64,000 bases of DNA from Prevotellaceae bacterium (GTDB lineage: Bacteria; Bacteroidota; Bacteroidia; Bacteroidales; UBA932), in assembly GCA_031263585.1 (NCBI GenBank), contig JAISFN010000091.1, positions 1 through 64,000 of the forward strand. The letters are read 5' to 3'. Both the position numbers and the translations under genes were made by a program. Positions within the stretch are counted from its first letter, which is position 1; every line of letters begins with the position of its first letter. Under the pieces are notes generated by a model. It was not told the DNA's origin. It searched no databases and saw nothing but the letters and a program-made list of their open reading frames with translations. This document shows, one piece after another, positions 17,937 through 27,780 of this stretch.

Positions 17937-18560
17937 CTAATGCAGTTTTATTCCGATTAAGTGCATAAATTCCTCGCGGGTTTTTATGTCTTTCATAAAT
18001 GCTCCTGTAAAAGCAGAAGTTACCGTTACCGAATTTTGTTTTTGCACTCCGCGTATTTGCATGCACATGTGGGCGGCTTCAATCACTACGGCCACGCCTA
18101 GCGGATTTAAGGCTTCCTGAATGCAATCGCGTATTTGTACCGTTAAGCGTTCCTGAACCTGCAAGCGCCGTGAAAACGCATCGGCAATACGGGCTATTTT
18201 GCTTAATCCGGTGATAAATCCATTGGGAATGTATGCTATATGGGCTTTCCCGTAAAAAGGGAGCATGTGGTGTTCACACATCGAATATATTTCGATATCT
18301 TTTACCAGCACCATTTGTTTATATTCTTCCTTAAATTTGGCTGAGTTTAAAATGGTCATAGGATCAATGGAATACCCCTGGGTTAAAAACAGTATGGCAT
18401 GTGCCATACGCTTAGGTGTTTTTTCGAGTCCCTCGCGAGTCTGGTCTTCTCCCAACAGCTCTAAAATCGCCTTATAATGTTCTGCCAGTCGGGTAACTAT
18501 CTCTTCATCTTCGAGTCCAGTTAATTCTTCGTAGCCTGGACTATTATGAAATATCTGCAT
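17937..18560 (-). CDS. folE: GTP cyclohydrolase I
   Basis: A 207-residue FolE that converts GTP to 7,8-dihydroneopterin triphosphate, the first step of folate (and queuosine precursor) synthesis. The ATG at 18560 ([12 protein letters not shown]) was chosen over an in-frame TTG 24 bp upstream. Zinc and active-site residues are in [19 protein letters not shown] (C95, H97, H98) and in [19 protein letters not shown] near the C-terminus. Family signatures [13 protein letters not shown] and [20 protein letters not shown] are complete. The gene is intact and of normal length. Confidence 0.96.
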   Translation of the reverse strand: MQIFHNSPGYEELTGLEDEEIVTRLAEHYKAILELLGEDQTREGLEKTPKRMAHAILFLTQGYSIDPMTILNSAKFKEEYKQMVLVKDIEIYSMCEHHMLPFYGKAHIAYIPNGFITGLSKIARIADAFSRRLQVQERLTVQIRDCIQEALNPLGVAVVIEAAHMCMQIRGVQKQNSVTVTSAFTGAFMKDIKTREEFMHLIGIKLH

Positions 18561-18584
18561 AATAATTTTTGTAATTTTACACAA

Positions 18585-18982
18585 TTATAGCAAATAACTA
18601 TTGAATATCGGTATAAAAGTATAGTTTATTTTGTTTGGTAAAAAGATAAAATATTTTGCACTAAAATTTAATGCACTGATTATTACGTATATAGTACATT
18701 ATTTATAAGCTCAGGTTTCCATCATTACCATGTTATATTATACAGTTTATAATAAATATATATACGAATATTACCAACATGCAGTATAAGTAATTGATAA
18801 TAATTAACGATATATTTTTCGTTGTCATGCTAAACGCCAGTGAAACATCTTGCATCCCATCAAATAAAGAGATCCTGAGCAAAGCGAAGGATGACAAAAT
18901 ATATTAATAAATGTTTTTAAGTACTTATTATCATGCTTTTAAAAATATTAAATCTGTAATCTCAAATTATAAATTATAAGAT
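18585..18982. other. AT-rich spacer between folE and mqnB
   Basis: The genes are divergent, so promoters for both should lie here, but no clean consensus is evident. The only distinct feature is the class A palindromic repeat at 18823-18898. Confidence 0.4.
18823..18898 (+). repeat. Class A dispersed palindromic repeat, copy 1
   Basis: The copy starts TGTCATGCTAAACGCCAGTG and ends GATCCTGAGC..GCGAAGGATGACA. This is the pattern of the common bacterial hairpin repeats built on TGTCAT(G/C)CTGA..GAAGGAT. The reverse complement of 53205-53272 is closely similar. Confidence 0.75.
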
Positions 18983-19651
18983 ATGAAGATACTGATTACC
19001 GCTGCCACTAAAAGCGAATTATCGGCACTTAAGCAACAGCTTAACTGTGTAGGTAATTCGGCTATTGTTAACCATAACAGCATTTATTTAGCTGTAACAG
19101 ATGTAGGAATTACTGCAACAGCTTATAACTTGACTAAACAATTGCAGACCAATACTTATGATTTGGTATTGAACACTGGGATTGCAGGCAGTTTTTCGGA
19201 ACAGATAAATGTAGGGGAAACAGTTGTAGTGGAGCGTGAAGTTTTTGCCGACTGGGGGATTGATATGCCCGAGGGTTTCCTGACGGTTTTTGACGAAAAT
19301 ATTGTACCGAGGGGCATTTTGCCGTTTAACAGTGTCGGCGAACTTTATTGCAGGCATATAGCGCCTTACCCGTTTTTAAGAAGATTCAGAATTGTTAAGG
19401 GTGCAACTGTAAATGCAGGTAGCAGCGAAGCTTTAAGAATTGGGAAACTAAAAGCAAAATTTGCTCCGGATATCGAAAGTATGGAAGGGGCTGCTTTTTT
19501 TTATGTATGTTTGATGGAAAACATACCGTTTATCGAGATGCGTTGTATTTCGAACATAGTAGAAAAACGAGATAAAAGCCAATGGAACATACCGTTGGCT
19601 ATAAATAACCTGAGTGATAGCGTTTCGTTTTTTTTAGCGAGCTTGCAATAA
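18983..19651 (+). CDS. mqnB: Futalosine hydrolase
   Basis: A 222-residue nucleoside-phosphorylase-fold protein. MqnB removes hypoxanthine from futalosine in the futalosine route to menaquinone, in the cytoplasm. The start MKILITAATKSEL, the VTDVGITATAYNL segment, NTGIAGSFSE (about 65-74), ADWGIDMPEGF, and the active-site stretch IESMEGAAFFYVC with RCISNIVEKRDKSQW are as in Bacteroidota MqnB. An MTA/SAH nucleosidase-like alternative is less likely because of the EGAAFF and NIVEKRD motifs. The gene stands alone. Confidence 0.9.
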   Translation: MKILITAATKSELSALKQQLNCVGNSAIVNHNSIYLAVTDVGITATAYNLTKQLQTNTYDLVLNTGIAGSFSEQINVGETVVVEREVFADWGIDMPEGFLTVFDENIVPRGILPFNSVGELYCRHIAPYPFLRRFRIVKGATVNAGSSEALRIGKLKAKFAPDIESMEGAAFFYVCLMENIPFIEMRCISNIVEKRDKSQWNIPLAINNLSDSVSFFLASLQ

Positions 19652-21552
19652 TTAAAAATAAGTTTAGGGAGACCAACATTCAAAATTATCTAACATATTT
19701 CGGTGTTGCCCCTATAAACCACTTCTAACTAAACCTATTATTAACACATTTCCATGTGCCAACACTCGTTTATGCATTCCAAATTTTTATTTGGTAAAGG
19801 GTAGCGGTTTATATTTTAGACATCGATAAATTGCGGCGGCCTTTATTCTAGCGCTTGAAGGCAAAACCATTCCGCTCCAATTTCCCGGACGTCGGGATGG
19901 CGGATGCTTTCCTCAAATACCCTGTTACGCTGATGGAAAATCGGCTCTTTTTGGGGCTATCGACTGATGCCAATCCGGCTCTCCGAAACAGATTTCTGCT
20001 AAAATTCATTCCCAAATTCATTGACAATATTTTAACTATTCTTTTCTATATCAAATAGCTGATGATTACACAGCGCCTATTCCCAACGCTTGCAAAGGAT
20101 ACGCCGAACCTAATTGACTTGGCCTATCGTTACCAAAACATCAAGAAAACCGGCATTGAGTAGTATTCTGTGACAGACCCTGTCCTTTTCGTTGCAATAA
20201 CTTTCTATCAACCGATAATAAGAATTGCTCTTACCTTTTGCCGGATTATGGCTATAATGAAAATCGAAAATACATAACAGGGGCAAAAGTAATCTATAAT
20301 TAGCTTAAAATAAATACCTTTTGTGCACTAAACGAATTAATCAAATACACTGCTATTGAATATAAACCCATTAGCTCTTTATTATGCTCCAAAACACCCA
20401 TATACAAGGCTAATTTTGCTCAAAATTCTTGCTTTTGAGTGGAAAAACTGAAACATGGGGTAAGTTTAAACAGATCTGTTGGCAGCCCACTTTAGGTGGT
20501 TGCGCACGATACAGTATTTCTGAAATATACCCTTCGAGCGGTTTTTGCCCACCCGTTTGCTGAAATCGGATATGAACTTGTCGAATGCCTATAGGAGTGT
20601 TTCCTACTCATTGCCGATGCCCTGATAGGCATTCTTGATCATTTCTACAAAGATGAACCCTTCTCACTCCCTGGTTCGCTGATAGTGTTCGATAATTTTA
20701 GTCTTGTTCTTCTAAACGCTTTTGAACCAGACAAAGGTGTAACGCTTAATATGGCTCTCCTGTTTTGTCCTACCCGCATAATCTTCTTCCAAACTAATAT
20801 AGCCCATATTTACAAGAATGAAAACGGTTTAAACGAACAGCTTATGAATACTTTGCTTTAAACGCAGTAAACGGTAGTTGTTGATAGTTCCGAAATTAGA
20901 CCGATGATCGCCTGAATGCCATGTGTAATAGCTGTTTTTGCTCTATACGGACGGCTATTTTGAAACAGGAATAAACCTTGTTCTGATAGGCATAGAAAAG
21001 GACTTTTAATAACGTACGAAGATGCTAACTGCTATTAGCTCCTCTTTTTTATTTAGAATAAATATCGGATAAATCAAACTCTTCAACAATGTGGCTTACT
21101 TAATGCACAGGACTGTATTCTGCTATATTGCTGTCTATGCTTACAGGGACGAGCCGACTATATGCTACCCATGTTATCCTAGCCTTAAAGCAATGTTTGT
21201 CTATCATTTATAACTTAATTATAAGAAATTTATACCAAAGAAAAATGGGCTTCCTTAACTTTTGGGACACCCTCGTTTGTGTAGAGTTAGGGAGAGCGCC
21301 TGTCGTGATACTTGCTACTTGATACCATTTCTGGTCAAGTCAAAATTTAATACAACTGTGAAAAAGTAAAAAATATGTTTTTTAATATAAGCATAAATGC
21401 TAAATAATCGTTATACTTGCACTAATTTTTGAAATTCGATATACTTTGCAAATCGAAATATAAAGTCTACATTTTGTACGCCTTGCAAAGGTTGGGCGAG
21501 AAATGTGATTTTTAATTAATGGCTTGTAAAAGCTTAATATTTTAATTAAAAA
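19652..21552. other. Decayed 1.9-kb region with integrase and other remnants
   Basis: No intact gene is present. A 67-codon plus-strand frame (19855-20058) has no recognised domain. The minus strand at about 20470-20800 carries integrase debris, annotated separately. Further coding-like shreds (for example NLIDLAYRYQNIKKTGIE near 20110-20160) are interrupted by stops. The stretch is best seen as the scar of a lost mobile island. Confidence 0.55.
20470..20800 (-). pseudogene. Remnant of a tyrosine integrase, SAM-like domain
   Basis: The minus strand reads, through four stops, KRYTFVWFKS, then FVEMIKNAYQGIGNE and AFDKFISDFSKRVGKNRSKG followed by FQKYCIVRNHLKW. The latter resembles the N-terminal SAM-like core-binding domain of Bacteroidota site-specific integrases (the ...KRVGxxRSKxTxxKYxxxxNHL pattern). 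No catalytic domain (RxxR/HxxR/Y) is seen nearby. The identification rests on pattern memory, so moderate confidence. Confidence 0.5.
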
Positions 21553-22581
21553 ATGAAAAAGAAAGATTTACTTAAAGAAACAATTAAGCATGTGGATATC
21601 AAAACAATTGATTCGATATCGATTATTGATGCCATGCGCGAAATGTCGTTTTCTTCAAGAGACACTGCGGCGGCGGCAGACATTTTACAAATGATGTTGA
21701 AAGACAAAAAATGTAGTAATATCCTGACTTTAGCCGGCAGTACCAGCGCAGGTGGTTGTATGCAGGTTTATGTGGAAATGGTAAAGAGTAATATGATCGA
21801 TACTATTGTATCTACAGGAGCATCGATTATTGATATGGATTTTTTCGAGGCTTTGGGTTATAAACATTATAGGGGTTCGCAGTTTGCCGATGATAAAGAA
21901 CTTCGTTCATTATATATCGACCGTATTTACGATACTTATATTGATGAAGATGAATTGCAAAAATGCGATACAACGATTAAAAAAATTGCTGATTCGTTAG
22001 AGGCCCGTCCCTATTCGTCGCGCGAGTTTATTTGGGAAATAGGTAAATGGCTGACTAAGAATTCGAAAAAGAAAGAATCTTTAATTCAGGTTTGCTACGA
22101 ACATAATGTGCCGATTTTTGTACCGGCATTCAGCGATTGCAGTGCAGGGTTTGGTTTGGTTATGCATCAGGTGGAACGCATGAAAAAGAATAAGCCTTAT
22201 GTAACAATTGATTCGGTTGCCGATTTCAGAGAATTAACCGAAATCAAGATTAAAGCCAATATTACTGGTTTATTTATGGTAGGCGGCGGTGTGCCGAAGA
22301 ATTTTGCACAAGATACGGTTGTATGTGCCGAATGTATGGGTATCGATGTACCCTTGCATAAATATGCCGTACAAATAACTGTAGCCGATGTCCGAGACGG
22401 TGCATGCTCAAGCTCGACTTTAAAAGAGGCAGCATCGTGGGGTAAAGTTGATACCATACATGAGCAAATGGTATATGCCGAGGCAACTACAACAGTTCCT
22501 TTAATCGCAAGTTATGCCTATCATAAAGGCGATTGGAAAAAACGCAAGGCAAGAGAGTGGGCTAAGTTATTCCAAAAATAA
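21553..22581 (+). CDS. Deoxyhypusine synthase family protein
   Basis: A 342-residue protein clearly of the deoxyhypusine synthase fold (PF01916). NILTLAGSTSAGG (56-68), IVSTGASIIDMDFFEALGY, IPIF-like VPIFVPAFSDCSAGFG (187-201), MVGGGVPKNF (242-251) and AASWGKV are all present. K298 in SWGK corresponds to the enzyme-imine lysine of eukaryotic DHS. Bacteria lack eIF5A; bacterial homologues are thought to make homospermidine or related polyamines from spermidine or putrescine with NAD. That role is inferred here. The gene is intact with its own spacer on both sides. Confidence 0.85.
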   Translation: MKKKDLLKETIKHVDIKTIDSISIIDAMREMSFSSRDTAAAADILQMMLKDKKCSNILTLAGSTSAGGCMQVYVEMVKSNMIDTIVSTGASIIDMDFFEALGYKHYRGSQFADDKELRSLYIDRIYDTYIDEDELQKCDTTIKKIADSLEARPYSSREFIWEIGKWLTKNSKKKESLIQVCYEHNVPIFVPAFSDCSAGFGLVMHQVERMKKNKPYVTIDSVADFRELTEIKIKANITGLFMVGGGVPKNFAQDTVVCAECMGIDVPLHKYAVQITVADVRDGACSSSTLKEAASWGKVDTIHEQMVYAEATTTVPLIASYAYHKGDWKKRKAREWAKLFQK

Positions 22582-22622
22582 AAATACGTAACGCTGTATG
22601 TTAAGTAAGTTGTGATATCATT

Positions 22623-23480
22623 TTATCCGGGATGTGTTCTTTCGCAAATAAACCAGGGGTTTATCAACGATTCTTTATTATTATAAGAAAGACGCTTATC
22701 CGTATCCAACGATTTTATGGTACAACCCGCCCCTTCTAAAATAGCTTGTGCCGCAGCAGTATCCCATTCGTACGTATCTGCATGGCGGATGTATATATCG
22801 GCTTTTCCGTCGGCAAGCAAACACATTTTTAACGAACTGCCCATGGATATAGTAACTATCTCGCCGTGTTTTTGGTGTAACTTCTCAATATAGCTTTGGG
22901 TTTGATGAGTTGTATGGTTAGGGCTTGCCAAAACAGTATATACCCTATCGGCATTGCTGCTTGGTATTTTTATAGCCCTTAACAGCAAGTCGCTAAATGC
23001 TAATTCGACATCATTATTAAGATCAATATTTTCTATCTTATAGGCTTCTCTTTGATGGAAACCCCAAAATAATGCATTATATGCAGGGGCATATATTACT
23101 CCAAATGTGGGATAATTATTGATAATAAGGGCTATATTAACAGTAAACTCTTTCCTTTTCTGAATAAATTGCCTTGTACCGTCAAGCGGGTCGATCAACC
23201 AAAAAATATCCCACGCTTTGCGTTCATCATAGCCTCTGTCTCTTCCTTCTTCGCTTAATACGGGTATTCTGCTTTTAGCCAAACAAGCTTCAATTTCCTC
23301 ATGGGCAACTTTATCGGCAAGAGAAAACGGCGAATTATCCGATTTCATGGTTATTTCATAGTCATCGGAATTAAAAAGTGGCATTATTTTTAATCCGGCT
23401 TTAACGGCAGCTACTATGGCATTTGTAAAAAGCTCTTCTTGTTTTTGCTTATCGAGGGTAGACATATCTTTAGTAATCAT
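22623..23480 (-). CDS. cysQ: 3'(2'),5'-bisphosphate nucleotidase (CysQ-like)
   Basis: A 285-residue inositol-monophosphatase-fold enzyme. The metal motifs are SEEGRDRG (76-83), WLIDPLDGTRQFI (94-106) and YEWDTAAAQAILEGAGC near the C-terminus, characteristic of CysQ, which hydrolyses PAP to AMP in sulfate assimilation and nucleotide turnover. Two starts are possible (MITKDM or MSTLDK, 15 bp apart). It is convergent with the DHS-like gene and divergent from pepD. A TauE-type permease gene lies two genes away, which may fit sulfur metabolism (inference). Confidence 0.9.
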   Translation of the reverse strand: MITKDMSTLDKQKQEELFTNAIVAAVKAGLKIMPLFNSDDYEITMKSDNSPFSLADKVAHEEIEACLAKSRIPVLSEEGRDRGYDERKAWDIFWLIDPLDGTRQFIQKRKEFTVNIALIINNYPTFGVIYAPAYNALFWGFHQREAYKIENIDLNNDVELAFSDLLLRAIKIPSSNADRVYTVLASPNHTTHQTQSYIEKLHQKHGEIVTISMGSSLKMCLLADGKADIYIRHADTYEWDTAAAQAILEGAGCTIKSLDTDKRLSYNNKESLINPWFICERTHPG

Positions 23481-23592
23481 TTATATTCAGCAGACTTCGT
23501 GCTGTCAAGCGCAAATTATTTTTATGCAAACTTATAACATATATCAATTTCTTGCAAAGTAAAAACTAAAATAATGTTGTAAAACAAAAGCT

Positions 23593-23600
23593 TATTTTTG
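23593..23600 (+). promoter_or_regulatory. Probable -7 box of the pepD promoter
   Basis: TATTTTTG matches TAnnTTTG and lies 65 bp before the pepD ATG. No convincing TTG box sits at the usual spacing, so this is tentative. Confidence 0.35.
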
Positions 23601-23665
23601 TAAAAATCTTTTGAATGGACTACTTTTGAATACTAATATATAACCATTTTTATTCAGAATAGTTT

Positions 23666-25132
23666 ATGGATGCGATAAATAAGCTTTCACCACAGAGTGT
23701 ATTCAGCTATTTTACTGAAGTTTGTGCAGTTCCTCGCCCTTCGAAAAAGGAGGAAAAAATAATTGATTATCTGATGGATTTTGCTCATACCCATCATTTG
23801 GAAGCAAAAAAGGACGATGCGGGAAATGTGTTGATCATTAAGCCAGCTACGAAGGGAATGGAAAGACGAAAAACAGTTGTTCTTCAAAGCCATTTGGATA
23901 TGGTTGGCGAAAAAAATAGTGAAACGCAGCATGACTTTGAAACCGACCCTATTATCCCGTACATTGAGGGAGGATGGGTAAAAGCCAAAGACACAACCCT
24001 TGGCGCCGATTGTGGAATAGGAATTGCCGCCCAGTTGGCCGTTTTAACTGACGATACATTGCAGCACGGATGTATTGAATGTTTGTTTACAGTTGACGAA
24101 GAAACCGGTTTAACAGGAGCAAAAGCGTTACAGACAGGCTTTTTCGATGGTAAAATTTTATTGAACCTAGATTCGGAAGATGAGGGAGAATTGTTTATCG
24201 GTTGTGCAGGGGGCATTGATACAACTGTTTTATTTACGTATGATACCGAGCCTGTCCCTTCAAATTATATTGCTTTTAAATTAAGTGTTAGTGGCCTACA
24301 AGGTGGACACTCGGGCGATGATATAAATAAGGGACGGGGCAATGCCAATAAAATACTAAACCGGTTTTTGTGGCATGGTAATGTAAAATACGACCTACGT
24401 ATCAGCCAGTTTGACGGTGGCAATTTACGCAATGCAATTGCGCGGGAAGCTTTTGCTGTTGTAACAGTGCATAAAGCCAGTAAAGATGCCTTGATGAGCG
24501 ATTTTAACAATTACGTGAATATCATTAAGGCGGAATATAAAATTACGGAACCTCACTTACAACTGAATATTAAAGAAGTACCGATTCCGACATCGGTTAT
24601 TGATGAAAGCACTCAGTACGAGCTGCTTAATTCGATATATGCATGCCCTTACGGAGTATTGGCGATGAGTTTTGAGGTTGAAAACCTGGTGGAAACGTCT
24701 ACAAACCTAGCATCGGTAAAGTTTATAAAAAATAATCAGATACTTATTACAACAAGCCAGCGCAGTGCCAGCGATTCGGCAAAGCATGATGCCGCCAACA
24801 CGGTGCGTTCCGTATTTCAGCTTACCAATGCCAGTATTGAACATGGCGACGGTTATCCGGGATGGAAGCCCAATAAAAACTCCGAAATTTTACATATTAC
24901 CAAAACGACATACCAGAAGCTTTTTAACGTTGAGCCAGAGGTGAAAGCCATACATGCGGGTCTGGAATGTGGGCTGTTTCTTGAAAAATACCCCGACCTT
25001 GACATGATTTCTTTCGGGCCGACAATCAAGGGAGCCCATTCACCCGATGAACGGCTGGAAATTAGTACGGTACAAAAATTTTGGGATTTGTTGACCGAAG
25101 TATTGCGAAATATACCCGAAGAAAAAAAGTAA
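23666..25132 (+). CDS. pepD: Aminoacyl-histidine dipeptidase (cytosol nonspecific dipeptidase)
   Basis: A 488-residue M20-family metallopeptidase that cleaves Xaa-His and other dipeptides in the cytoplasm. Two zinc ions are bound by residues in LQSHLDMVGEKN (H76, D78), LGADCGIGIA (D115), FTVDEETGLTGA (E145/E146) and the C-terminal GAHSPDERLEI. The lid or dimerisation domain spans about 205-400 with SGLQGGHSGDDINKGRGNAN. Length and motifs are normal for PepD of Bacteroidota. It stands alone, upstream of the TauE-type gene. Confidence 0.95.
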   Translation: MDAINKLSPQSVFSYFTEVCAVPRPSKKEEKIIDYLMDFAHTHHLEAKKDDAGNVLIIKPATKGMERRKTVVLQSHLDMVGEKNSETQHDFETDPIIPYIEGGWVKAKDTTLGADCGIGIAAQLAVLTDDTLQHGCIECLFTVDEETGLTGAKALQTGFFDGKILLNLDSEDEGELFIGCAGGIDTTVLFTYDTEPVPSNYIAFKLSVSGLQGGHSGDDINKGRGNANKILNRFLWHGNVKYDLRISQFDGGNLRNAIAREAFAVVTVHKASKDALMSDFNNYVNIIKAEYKITEPHLQLNIKEVPIPTSVIDESTQYELLNSIYACPYGVLAMSFEVENLVETSTNLASVKFIKNNQILITTSQRSASDSAKHDAANTVRSVFQLTNASIEHGDGYPGWKPNKNSEILHITKTTYQKLFNVEPEVKAIHAGLECGLFLEKYPDLDMISFGPTIKGAHSPDERLEISTVQKFWDLLTEVLRNIPEEKK

Positions 25133-25258
25133 ATGCAGGCCCAATTATATGTTTCACGATTTTTATGTGTAGAGATGCAAACATTATGTGTCTCTATATT
25201 TTATAAAGTAGTTGTTATTAAATTGATTTCGTCATAATTATACTAAACCGAGATCTAG

Positions 25259-25310
25259 TTGTCATGTTGAACATATAGATCCTTCACTTCGCTCATGATG
25301 ACAACATGGC
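25259..25310 (+). repeat. Class A dispersed palindromic repeat, copy 2 (short)
   Basis: TTGTCATGTTGAAC...GATCCTTCACTTCGCTCATGATGACAA is a compact 50-bp inverted repeat with TTGTCAT/ATGACAA ends. It lies in the pepD-tauE spacer and could act as a terminator or attenuator. Confidence 0.75.
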
Positions 25311-25338
25311 TGCGGTTAAGCATTAACCTGCAAAATAG

Positions 25339-26133
25339 ATGGATGTAATAATGGAATTTTTGAGAACCACTGATGTGTTCTCGTGGCTAATAATTACAAT
25401 ACTTGTTGTTGTCGGTTTTTTTGTTGGTTTTGTAAATACGGTTGCCGGTGGAGCCACAGCACTGTCATACATATTATTTATGGGAATGGGCATGCCGGCC
25501 AATGTGGCTAACGGGACTACGCGGCTTGGGGTAATGTTGCAATTTATTACTTCGTCAATAGTTTACAATAAAGAGGGTTACTTAGATAAGAAAAAAGGCA
25601 TGCAAATAGGCATCCCTGTAGCATTAGGATCGATAGGTGGAGCGCAGTTTGCAGCGAACCTCAATATAAAAGCATTTGAGATATGTTTATCAGGAGCTTT
25701 GTTAATCATGCTGTTTTTTCTTTTTTACGACTCGAAGAAATTTTTACACGAACAAACCGAAAAATTGTCGAAAAAAATAAACTGGAAAGTTTGGCTGGTC
25801 TTTTTATTTATTGGCTTTTACGGAGGGTTTACGCATATCGGGGTTGGTATATTTATATTGGTAGCATCGGTATTATTGGTAGGGTTCGATTTGTTAAGGG
25901 CTAACGCCGTAAAGCAATTTGCCGTAATGTTATATACCCCGCTGGCATTACTTGTTTTTGCTTTAAACAATCAGGTTGTATGGGCAGTAGGAGCCATTTA
26001 TGCAATAGGCAACATATCGGGGGCTTTGCTTGCAACAAAACTGGCAATTAACTGGGGAGCCAATTTTATACGTTGGTTTTTGGCCTTAATTATCCTGATT
26101 TTTGCTTTCTATCTATTATACAAAAACTTTTAA
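25339..26133 (+). CDS. TauE/SafE-family membrane permease
   Basis: A 264-residue protein with about eight hydrophobic helices and the TauE/SafE pattern of two related halves. The first half is GFFVGFVNTVAGGATALSYI (residues 22-41) with GMPANVANGTTRLGVMLQF; the second is YGGFTHIGVGIFILVASV with LLRANAVKQFAVMLY. Family members export sulfite, sulfoacetate or similar anions, or act as uncharacterised permeases. Two ATGs are possible (25339 or 25351). The substrate cannot be assigned. Confidence 0.85.
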   Translation: MDVIMEFLRTTDVFSWLIITILVVVGFFVGFVNTVAGGATALSYILFMGMGMPANVANGTTRLGVMLQFITSSIVYNKEGYLDKKKGMQIGIPVALGSIGGAQFAANLNIKAFEICLSGALLIMLFFLFYDSKKFLHEQTEKLSKKINWKVWLVFLFIGFYGGFTHIGVGIFILVASVLLVGFDLLRANAVKQFAVMLYTPLALLVFALNNQVVWAVGAIYAIGNISGALLATKLAINWGANFIRWFLALIILIFAFYLLYKNF

Positions 26134-26288
26134 ATTTGTTAATGGTTAATTGTGAAAGTGATATGCGTATAGTGTATTGTGATTTACCACATATCTCACT
26201 ACTTAGATCATATATCCAATTAAGAAAGTTATGTGTTATAATACTTGATACTCACCACTTGATGCCATTTTCAGTTTTCAATTCCATT

Positions 26289-27281
26289 TTATTTGTTGCG
26301 CACGGTAATATAATTAGCCAATTCAATCAACGATTTGTGTGCGGGGGAACTTTCAAACCCGTTTAAAACAGCGATGGCTTCGTTGCGAAATTGGTTCGCT
26401 ATTTCCAATGCATATTCCAGTCCTTTGTGTGTAATAACAAAATCGCGTACAAGTTCTACATTTTGCTTGTTGTCTGCCGCATTTTTTACCAAATCGAGAA
26501 CCCGTTTTTGCTCATCGGCATTAACTTGTTTAAGCGCATATATCAAAGGTAAGGTAATTTTACGCTCGATAACATCATTACCGGTTAGTTTGCCAATCAG
26601 GTCGGTTTTTTGGTAATCGAAAATATCATCACGAATTTGGAAAGCCATACCCATTAATTCTCCCATTTTGTGCATTTTCCTTACTGTTTCGTCTGTTGCT
26701 CCTGCCGATTTTGCGCCGGTTGCAGCGCATGCCGCAAAAAGCGCCGCAGTTTTTTTATTAATAATTTCGAAATAAACCTCTTGGGTAGTATCTAAGACGA
26801 ACGATTTTTGAATTTGCAGTAATTCGCCTTCACTCATATATCTTATCGGTAAAGTCATCATTTCCAGTAAATCAAAGGCATGGTTGTGCGTAACCAGCAT
26901 CAAAGCTTGCGATAGTAAATAGTCTCCAACCAGTACGGCAGCTTTGGAGTGCCATATTGCATTTACCGATTTCATTCCCCTCCGTTCATCGGCATCATCC
27001 ACTACATCATCATGTACTAATGTTGCGGTATGTAGCATTTCAATAGCAGTGGCCGTCAAATAGGTAAGCGGGTTAATTTCGCCGTTCATGTCGGCCGAAA
27101 GGAAAATTATCAAGGGACGTAGTTGTTTTCCTTTCTGTAACAACAGGTAATCAATAATTTCTTGTAATAAAGGGACATCCGTTTCGAGATTTTTACGAAA
27201 AAAAACCTCATATTCTTCCAATCTATGCTTAACAGGCTGAGCGATGAGCTCTAAACTTTCTGCCATAATAACAAGCTTCAT
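26289..27281 (-). CDS. ispB: All-trans polyprenyl diphosphate synthase
   Basis: A 330-residue long-chain prenyl transferase. Its first Asp-rich motif is VHDDVVDDADERRG (D91, D92, D95, D96) and its second FQIRDDIFDY (D218, D219, D222). GKQLRPLIIFLSA and ALMLVTHNHAF agree. It makes the side chain of menaquinone (octaprenyl class) by adding isopentenyl diphosphate to farnesyl diphosphate. The exact chain length cannot be read. The presence of mqnB in the window fits a menaquinone role. The start could be 27281 or the ATG at 27266. Confidence 0.9.
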   Translation of the reverse strand: MKLVIMAESLELIAQPVKHRLEEYEVFFRKNLETDVPLLQEIIDYLLLQKGKQLRPLIIFLSADMNGEINPLTYLTATAIEMLHTATLVHDDVVDDADERRGMKSVNAIWHSKAAVLVGDYLLSQALMLVTHNHAFDLLEMMTLPIRYMSEGELLQIQKSFVLDTTQEVYFEIINKKTAALFAACAATGAKSAGATDETVRKMHKMGELMGMAFQIRDDIFDYQKTDLIGKLTGNDVIERKITLPLIYALKQVNADEQKRVLDLVKNAADNKQNVELVRDFVITHKGLEYALEIANQFRNEAIAVLNGFESSPAHKSLIELANYITVRNK

Positions 27282-27780
27282 TTTTTATGAAGCTACAAAG
27301 TTAGAAAAATTCTCTTATCCCGCCCCTACCTTATCTTTTGAGAAAACAGGTCAACTGCATGAAATTATATTTTACACTGGATTACCCATGGTGAACTCGC
27401 AAAGCCCGGTTGTTTCGAACTTTTCCCCTGTAATTATGCGCTAAATATAAGTTTTACATCATTACGAACCACAAGTGAAGCAATCCAGTATTTTCATTTT
27501 TCACATTAACAATTAGATTTATATTACTGCATATCAATAATTTGATGTTTTATTATTTTTTCGTACGTTTGCTCTGCTATAGAAAAGCAATATTGAAGGA
27601 TTGAAAATTGGAAAAGGCATCAAGTAATGAGTATCAGGTATCCGTAATGCACGATAAACCTCTTTTCCAGAAGGGAGCTTAATTTTGGTTTAAAAGTTTA
27701 AAGTCAGTTTTGTGGATAAGAAAGTTTTCATAAAAGCCAATATTTTTTTTCCTTTGTATTAAACAAACGAGACATGTAAA
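27282..27780. other. Spacer between divergent ispB and the lysozyme gene
   Basis: No gene is seen. A class B palindromic repeat spans about 27354-27500 with arms in opposite orientation. The rest is AT-rich. Confidence 0.5.
27354..27500. repeat. Class B dispersed repeat, paired inverted arms
   Basis: The left arm (27354-27395) reads GCATGAAATTATA then TTTTACACTGGATTACCCATGG. The right arm (27474-27500, GAAGCAATCCAGTATTTTCATT) is its imperfect reverse complement. Relatives are at 36185-36213 and 52753-52805. CTGGATTGCTT..AATGACA is a pattern familiar from dispersed repeats in other bacterial genomes. Confidence 0.6.
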
